Below the pieces are notes generated by a model. That model was not told the DNA's origin and did no database searches. It saw nothing but the letters and a program-made list of their open reading frames with translations. 64,000 bases of DNA from Saxidomus purpurata (taxonomy: Eukaryota > Mollusca > Bivalvia > Venerida > Veneridae): contig JAFMSR010000002.1 in NCBI GenBank assembly GCA_022818135.1, forward strand, positions 40,939,369 through 41,003,368, given 5' to 3'. Of the stretch, positions 39,901 to 48,900 are shown piece by piece. Every line of letters begins with the position of its first letter. The first letter of the stretch is position 1. The position numbers were made by a program, and so were the translations under genes.

Positions 39901-42900
39901 AAACCGTTTACGCGGGTTAAGACAGGTTTGGCCTTCCATAGAAGTGACAGTGACCGTATGGAACACGTTTTGTCTGTATGAATTTAAAGGCTATGCCGAC
40001 AGCTCCTGAATGTTGAAAACTCAGATGTACGAGGCAAATGCTGACACTTTAAGACAACCTTAAAAATGACCTTGGACACAATTTTACCAGCTCTGAAAAT
40101 TTTCATTTTACCAACGTTCGCGTACAGGCCCCTGTGGGATAGTGTTTTGAGCGCGTGCAAATATTTTTTCACAGACATAAAGCAGACATGTCGTACTCAA
40201 ACCTAGGTATATTGACATCTTATGAGAACGCTTGAAATTGACCTCTCGTTAGCAAAAAAAAAAAAAAAAAAAAAAAGTCCATGCGCAGGTTAGCAGACAG
40301 GGTGTACCCTGCGCGTGACCTCTGTAGGTGGGCCAATGGAAATTTTACTTTCATGTTACAGCTCAATCTATTTGCTGACATATACAACACGCGCAGTAAA
40401 CCGAAAGAAGCCATAACGTGATGTACAGTGTTTACAAAAACGCATGCATGTCTGTCGAGTGTGTAAAAAAATATGCTGGTGTGCAAAGGATATAAGCCTA
40501 TGTAAGCAAGTGAACCCCTCTGCAGAGTCAATTTTGACCAATTTGGATTAACCAATATACTCATAACAAGTGGGCCAAGATGGCCCTATAATCAATTTCG
40601 CTTGCATGGCTACCAATGGCTATAATACAAGGTTATCAATAGCAAAAAGGGTCAATTTTGACTTGGGGTCATGATTTTAACATTCTTGGTAGAGGTCAAC
40701 TAGGTAACGATACATGCTAAATATCTAAGCTCTAAACATTGTGGTTTCAGAGAAGGTTTTTAAAAGATTTCCTGTATCATATTATATAAGCCTCTGTTAA
40801 AACAAGTGACCCCCGGACGGGATCAATTTTGACCGGTGGGTGGGGGGGGAGGAGGCGCAACGCCCAGTGGTTTTTGAAGGAGATGTCATTGATGGACGAC
40901 GGTCAGACTGAAGACAGACAATCATCCATCCTAAAAGCTCACCCTGAAAAAGCCAGGTCAGCCAAAAATTACTACAATATATTTCTAACATGTACATCAA
41001 TTCAAAAAGCAAGTTAGTGATGATTTTGGTACAAATAAAGATCTTTTCCACTAGTAAGACATCTTTCTTGGTAAAATAAGAGCTACTTGTAATTGTGATG
41101 TTGGGACCTTAAAGAGACTTTTATCTTACCTAGATTTGTTTTACCAGTTCCTTGTTGTCCTACTGTATCAGTCCCTTGTTGCCCTACTGTACCAGTTCCT
41201 TGTTGCCCTACTGTACCAGTTCCTTGTTGTCCTACTGTATCAGTCCCTTGTTGTCCTACTGTACCAGTTCCTTGTTGTCCTACTGTATCAGTCCCTTGTT
41301 GTCCTACTGTACCAGTTCCTTGTTGCCCTACTGTACCAGTTCCTTGTTGTCCTACTGTACCAGTTCCTTGTTGTCCTACTGTATCAGTCCCTTGTTGCCC
41401 TACTGTACCAGTTCCTTGTTGCCCTACTGTACCAGATCCTTGTTGTCCTACTGTATCAGTCCCTTGTTGTCCTACTGTACCAGTTCCCTGTTGTCCTACT
41501 GTATCAGTTCCTTGTTGCCCTACTGTACCAGTTCCTTGTTTTCCTACTGTACCAGTCCCTTGTTGTCCTACTGTATCAGTCCCTTGTTGCCCTACTGTAC
41601 CAGTTCCTTGTTGTCCTACTGTACCAGTTCCTTGTTGTCCTACTGTATCAGTCCCTTGTTGTCCTACTGTACCAGTTCCTTGTCCTACTGTATCAGTCCC
41701 TTGTTGTCCTACTGTATCAGTCCCTTGTTGCCCTACTGTACCAGTTCCTTGTTGTCCTACTGTACCAGTTCCTTGTTGTCCTACTGTATCTGTCCCTTGT
41801 TGCCCTACTGTACCAGTTCCTTGTTTTCCTACTGTACCAGTTCCTTGTTGTCCTACTGTATCAGTCCCTTGTTGTCCTACTGTATCAGTCCCTTGTTGCT
41901 CTACTGTACCAGTCCCTTGTTGTTCTACTGTACCAGTTCCTTGATGTCCTGTACCAGTCCCTTGTTGTTCTACTGTACCAGCCCCTTGTTGGTCTTCTGT
42001 ACCAGTTCCTTGTTGTTCTCCTGTACCAGTATTTGTACCAGTATTTGTACCAGTCACTTTAGCAGTTCCTTGTTGTCCTCCTGTACTTGTGGCTGTACCA
42101 GCTTCTTGTTGTCCTCCTGTATTAGTTCCAACACCTCCATTTAGAACAGTTTTAAAGTCTCTCTGATTTCCTGTATCAATTTCAGTTTTAACGTCTAATA
42201 GAGATACTGGCTGAACTCCTGAAACTCCTGCAGAAACAAACATCATAGCTCTAATTTGAAATTGTGACAGACAGGTTATGTTACTAACTCCTTCATCTTA
42301 AAGGTGAATTTCAAATCCTATTGCAGTTCAAATACTATTGCCATCACTATTTTCTTTCTTATCTACCTTTTCCTGTTGTTTTGCTCCTTTTCAGCTTTAA
42401 ATTTGAACATTTTTAAACTCACATTGGGTGGCTAAAATCTAAACAAGAGGGCCATGATGGCCCTATATCCCTAACCTGAGTACCTACACACTTACCTTAG
42501 TAAGTCACTTGTTGCTAAAGGGAGTCAGTAGTTGCTATGGAAGTCACTTGGTCAAAAAAGAAGACACTGGTTGGTAGGGGAAGCCACTAGTTGCTATAGG
42601 AACTCACACTGGAATCTAGGTTTCTCCTTAACTCTATATAAAGACAAGAGCTGTCACATGACAGCACGCTCGACTATTCGAAAGGTTGTTGGTAAAATGG
42701 GTTTTTTGTCAAAGAACAGGAGTATTGTGTAATTGTCTGTAAGAATTAAGGTCAAAGATATGAAACTTGTTCAAAGACCTTTTGTAAATGTACATTACTT
42801 CAAAGCCTTACTCTGGATTCTGTAAGCCAAGTGGAGGGAGGAGGGGATATTTCAAAGAAATACATAACCTTGTAAATTTGATCATGAATAACTCTGTAAC

Positions 42901-45900
42901 TTTTTCAAAATTGAAATGTATAGAATTAAAAAGCATGACCGCTGCATGCTGCATAATTATTCTATGACATTTCAAAAGAAAGCCATTTCAAGTATTTCCA
43001 TGTTAGTCTGGTAAAAACTGTAACAAAATTCTAAGTTAAAAGGGGCATAAATGTCAAAAATCAAAAAAATGGTGAAGATGTTGACAGTAAACATACATTT
43101 TAAGTCCATAAAAAAATCAAAGTTAAAGTTAAAAAGGGGCATAAATCTGTCAAAAATCAAAACAGAGTTATGGGGTTGTTCCTCAGATGTAGATGTTGAT
43201 GGTAGACACATACTTTGAGTTTCAAGTCATACCTTTGATAGTATTCAAAACATTTGACTTTATAAAATCTTTTACCAAATATTCTAAGTTAAAAAGGGGC
43301 ATAAATCTGTCAAAACTCAAAACAGAGTACGGGGATTGTTTCCTCAGGTGTAGATGTTGATTGTAGACACATACTTTGAGTTTCAAGTCAATACCTTTTG
43401 ATAGTATTCAAGATATTTGAATTTATAAAAATCTTTACCAAAAAATTAAAAAGGGGCATAAATCTGTCAAAAATCAAAACGGGTTATGAGGATTGTTTCC
43501 TCAGGTGTAGATGCTGATGGTAAAGATATATTTTGAGTTTGAAGTCAATACCTTTGATAATTTGCAAGATATTTGAATTTATAAAAAACTTTTAACCAAA
43601 AATTTAAGTTAAAAAGGGGCTAAATCTGTCAAAAATCAAAACAGGTTATGGGGATTGTTTCTCAGGTGTAGATGTTGATGGTAAACAAACAGTTTGAGTT
43701 TCAAGTCAATACCTTTGATAGTATTCAGGATATTTGACTTTTATTAAAAACTTTAACCAAAAATTTAAGTTAAAAAGGGGCATAAATCTGTCAAAAATCA
43801 AAACGAGTTATGAGGTTGTTCCTCAGGTGTGATGTTGATGGTAAAGATATATTTTGAGTTTCAAGTCAATACCTTTGATAATATGCAAGATATTTGAATT
43901 TATAAAAAACTTTAACCAAAAATTCTAAGTTAAAAAGGGGCTAAATCTGTCAAAAATCAAAACAGGTTATGGGGATTGTTTCTCAGGTGTGATGTTGATG
44001 GTAAAGATATATTTTGAGTTTCAAGTCAATCCTTTGATAGTATTCAAGATTTTGACTTCATTAAAACTTTAACCAAGCAGACCCGACGCCGACGCGCGCC
44101 GCCCGGGCGAGTGCAGTCTCCTACAAGGAATAAGGGACCCTTTCCTTCCCCCCCCCTTCCTCCCTGGCAGACATGATCAATTTTGACCCAAAGGAGCATG
44201 ATTTGAACAAACTTGGTACAGGACCACTTGACAACATTACATACCGAATATCTAAGCTCTTCACCTTTTTGGTTTGGAGATGACGTTTTTTAAAGTGTTT
44301 CCTCTACAAAGTGACCCCCTCCCCCTGGCAGGGTCAATTTAATGTTTTCCCTATATAAGGGATGGGGCCAATATAAACCTGGTGGTCATGAACTGAACAA
44401 TCTTGATAGAGGTTAACTTGGCAATTCCACAGTCCTATCTCAGCTCTGAGCCTTGTGGTTTCTGAGATACCGTTCATACTTTTGGAGTTACGCTATGAAC
44501 ACGTCTGAATGGAAGGCAGGACAATGTGCCAACTTACTATGGTCTCCCTTCTGGGAACACAAAAATCTGTTTTACTTATTGAAACCAGAGGACCAAGCTG
44601 GCCCTATATCACTCACCTGAGACCTACCTGTGACTTTAATATTATGTTTCCATATGTGACTTCAACCCCTAAACTATATATCATAAATAAACACACACAT
44701 TCTGTTTGACCTTGACAAGACATACCTTCTGACCAATTTACATGATGATTTGCTATAAAATGTGACTTCTAGAGTATCAACAAGGTTTTCCTTGTTATTG
44801 ACATGGTGACCTAGTGTTTAATCCCAGTTGATCAACACAAACATTCTGACTAATTTTCAAGATGATTGGGTTGTAAATGTAACCTGGCATACACAAGGTT
44901 TTTAAACAATTGTCCTATTTTTTATCTAGTATTCAAATTTGACCTAAATTTCCATAAGACATGAAGATCCAATGAAAAATGCAACCTATATTGCGTACAC
45001 GAAGTTTCCAATGTTTTTACCCTGTGATCTAGTTTTTGATGCCAGATGTTCCATATACAAATTCAATCTAGATTTCATCAAGGCAGACATTCTGACCAAG
45101 TTTCATGATGATATAGTGACTAAATGGGTGTTCAGTAAAACACTTGTGTCATACTCTTACGTGTTGTCAGAATAACCAATTATTTTGTGATGAAATCTAA
45201 GTACAAAAGGGGCATAACTCTGTCATATTTGACCTTGACATACAAAATTTGTGAAATGTAACTTTTTACCAGACATTACTGCAAACATAACAAAAGGCTT
45301 AAATTAAGATGACTAAAAATTTATTGGAATATGGTTAGATTTTTACTTCGATGTAGTTTTCATGATGGAACGTAAGTACTCTGAAAATTTCATTTTCAAT
45401 TTTGTTTGTTTCACGCTTATGTATGTGTGTGTTGACATAGTGACCTAAATTTATCTTAACATGGTGACCTAGATTCAAACACCATCTACAAAAGATTATA
45501 CAGCACCTCCAGATACATTATGCAAAGTTCTTTTAAAATTGCTTTTAAAACAAAGTGCCTTGCTGTATCTACATGCTAGTGGCTAAGCTTCATCATATTT
45601 ACAATGTTAAAATTAACAAATAAATTCAAGGAGATGACACCCACAAATAATACTAGGCACTAAGTCGTAACAGAATGGACCCAAACAGATCCCTGTGGTG
45701 TAGAGTTTAGGTGTCTGCCGCTCATCCAGGAGGTTGCGAGTTCGAGCCCCACCAAGGTCACGACCGTACCTCCTCATATGACACCAGAACTGGTTTTTCC
45801 AGGAAGCGGAGTCAAGAGTGACTCGATAAGCTCAAAGCTATAAACTAAACAGATCCATATTCGTCTTGCCCATGATTACTTGAAAGCATTGTATTCCACA

Positions 45901-48900
45901 ACTACTAAAAACATTGAAAACATCTGTGACTTACCTGTAGCATTTTGGTATTTCTCTAGCCCCAGGTAAATGGTTTTACAAATGCCAATGGTATCTTTTG
46001 TACAAAGCTGATCACAGTTTCCTAAGAGTGATGTAAATTCTGTTGACTGACTAAAGCTGGAAAATTGGGAAATTCCAGCACAAGGGTTCCAAATAGTTGA
46101 AACATTTCTCACAATGGCTGCTTCATCAAACTTCACTTCTCGTTTTGCCTCAACAAATTTTATTGCAACTTGAGCCATTACCGTACATAGCTGACGTGTG
46201 TTTTCATCTTGTGTAGGCTCTCTACAGTTTCCCAACAGTAAAGAATTGTGCAAGGATCCGATTGGTGGGAATGGAAACAGGAACTTCAGATTTCCAAGAT
46301 GAATGAACGTGTCAAGGCGGGTGTAGTTCTGTACTTCTACAAAGTATTGAATAAGAATTCATTTAAACATTTTAAAACTGCAGTTTTATCATTAATAAAT
46401 CTCAAGAAGAGTCAAGAATAATTAAATAGTAAATTTATGTTCTGCTGGCAAGTTACATAATATTCACCAATGATAAAAGCATGAAAAACTAAAAACTGGT
46501 TATTCATGAAAATTACAGAAATGAACTAGAGCTATCGCTGTATATTCATAGATAACATAATAAAGTACTTTATTTAAAGAATTTTCTAATTTAGCAACAG
46601 CAGTGCCTTGTTTGAACTGTTTGCTGTTTTTTTTTAGGAAGGGGACAATGCAAGAATGCTACAGAGCAAGTTTGGTGACATTCCATCCATTGGTTCATGA
46701 GCAGAAAACATTTAAAGCTTTTACTATTTTTGTTACAGCGACCCCTGTGTGAAATTGACTGAAACTATTCTGTGTTTTTTTGAAAGGGGACAATGCAAGA
46801 ATGCTACAGAGCAAATTGGTAACCATGGTAAAGTTCTGCAACAATTAAAGTCAAGCAGGGCTAAAAAAATAATTTAATGTAATAAATTGGTAACACAAAT
46901 TAAATTTCAATCTGTCTAAAAATCTTTGTTTTTCCTTTCAAAGTGTTAAGGGACTTTTATAAGGAGAAGAAAAGTAGTATTGCTCCTACAGAAGTACAGA
47001 AGGAATTAGGTTTGTGGGACAAGTTTTTACCATTGTACAATATTTCATTTATAGATAATAGAGGATAATTGTTGGTTTGGGTGTAATATCTTGTCATAAT
47101 TTCACCAAGTGTGTACCAAAAGCGATATTATTTTCACGAGTGGCGAAGCATCGAAAAACATAAAAGAATATGGTGATTGGTCAGAGGCAGACAGTGTTAC
47201 ATTTAGTTCAAACAGCTGCTTGAAAGGCTGTGTCGGAATTTGCGGTTTTACTTCTTTTCATAGCAAATTTCCTGATTTTATTCTCTAGCTTAGAAATCTT
47301 AGCAGTAGTCTGCCTAAATTTGTGGTGGACTGAATTGTGTCTTGGGAAAGCAAATAGTTATTATTTTCGATAACTTAACCACTAGTATTGTAATAAACAT
47401 AGAAAAGTCGAGATCTAGCTTTCTGCAACAGTGTTTGTGGGAAGTCTGTTTTATAGCTTCAGTATATGAGTTTCAGATTAGAGCAGTTCATTAATCGCTT
47501 TATAGCAGACTGTTTGTCCAAATGTCATTTAAATGCTATATTCCAAGAGGATTGTCCCTCATACTTCTTCTTTAGTGGAAATGACTGCTCATAATGATTG
47601 CTTTAAGTATCTATATTCAAGAGTGATAATTTTTTACCTTTCAGATAATAAATTTAAAGCTTTGAAGAAAGATCTAAATTTGCTGCACAGTGACTAACAG
47701 AAATCTGCGTATTCGGTGGGATAGTTTCATTTTTTTCTGTTTTTATTTTAAGTTAAGTTTTTTTACCAGCATCTACTGATACTTTAGAATTTATGCACAG
47801 TTACTCAGAAGAACGCTCAAGTCTGTTGGTAGTATCAGAACTTATACCAGTGGTGTGAAAACTCTACATTTTATATCAGGATAACATGGTATAGATCATA
47901 ATTATAAATGATTAATTGTTAAAACACATTCAGCTTTTTGGAGACTACATGTAGAAGTCAGATGCCTACAAATGTTACTCAGATGTAGATTGGTCAGAGA
48001 AGTTGAGAATTTTACAAACAAGAGATGTCAGTAAGACAGCGCGCTCGACTTTTTAGTGCTTGCCTATAAAACAAAACTTTGACAGTTAAGGGCACACAAG
48101 ACTTTAACTAGGAATTTCTAAGTACAAATCAAGAAACATTTTCACAGAGTTATCTTCTCTTGCTTACAGATAGGTGTCATGATGGTACATAAGTACTCCA
48201 ACTTTCAAAGTAATATCTCAAATGGTTAAGTCAACAAGTGGACAAGAATGAAAATTTTAACTGAGTTTCTAAGTCAAAAAGGGCCATAATTCAAATAAAA
48301 TCCTTGACAGAATTACCTTCTCCTGCCCATGTTTTGGGATCATGATGGTAAACAAGTATTCCAACTGTCAAATTAATATCTCAAACAGTTTAGTCAAAAA
48401 GTGGACTGGTACGAAAAACTTAACCAAGATTCTAAGTCAATAAAGGGCCTTAATTTTTAAAACAAATCCCTGACAGAGTTACCTTCTCTTGCCTACAGAT
48501 GGGGGTAATGATGTTAACATGCATTCAAAGTTTCAAAGCAATATCTCAAAGGGTTAAGGCAATAAGTGGATTTTACCCATATTCAATGTATTTTCTAAGT
48601 AAACTAGAATTGTGTCCAAAGGACACAGATGCCCCCACTGTGCAGATGTGCTCATAAACAAGAGCAAGCATATCTGTATGTAAGATTTTTATGTGGAACT
48701 TTTTCATTCCACTGTTTCATTTCTGTACATATACCTAAAATGATCTACAGGTAACCTTATGTACATGTTAAATTAAATTACAAATGTAAAATTTATATGT
48801 TCAATTATTTATATGGTATTAGTGAAAAAATCAACAAGGGCCATAATTCTGTTAAATTTGGTCGCAACAAATTTATATGGTATATAGTGAAAAAATCAAC

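Noticed and set aside
40220..40564. 114-codon minus frame
   Set aside because: It crosses an A24 run, has no domain and no splice context.
41136..42144. Two plus-strand open frames of 308 and 330 codons (FLVVLLYQ- and CTSSLLSY-type repeats)
   Set aside because: They are shadows of the 24-bp repeat in minus-strand exon 3. A period divisible by three keeps several frames open, and only the minus frame has matching splice sites and phases.
2928..45860. Functional tRNA genes at 2940, 13889, 32320 and 45696
   Set aside because: Each has A- and B-box-like segments, but acceptor stems do not pair and the sequence continues into SINE bodies.
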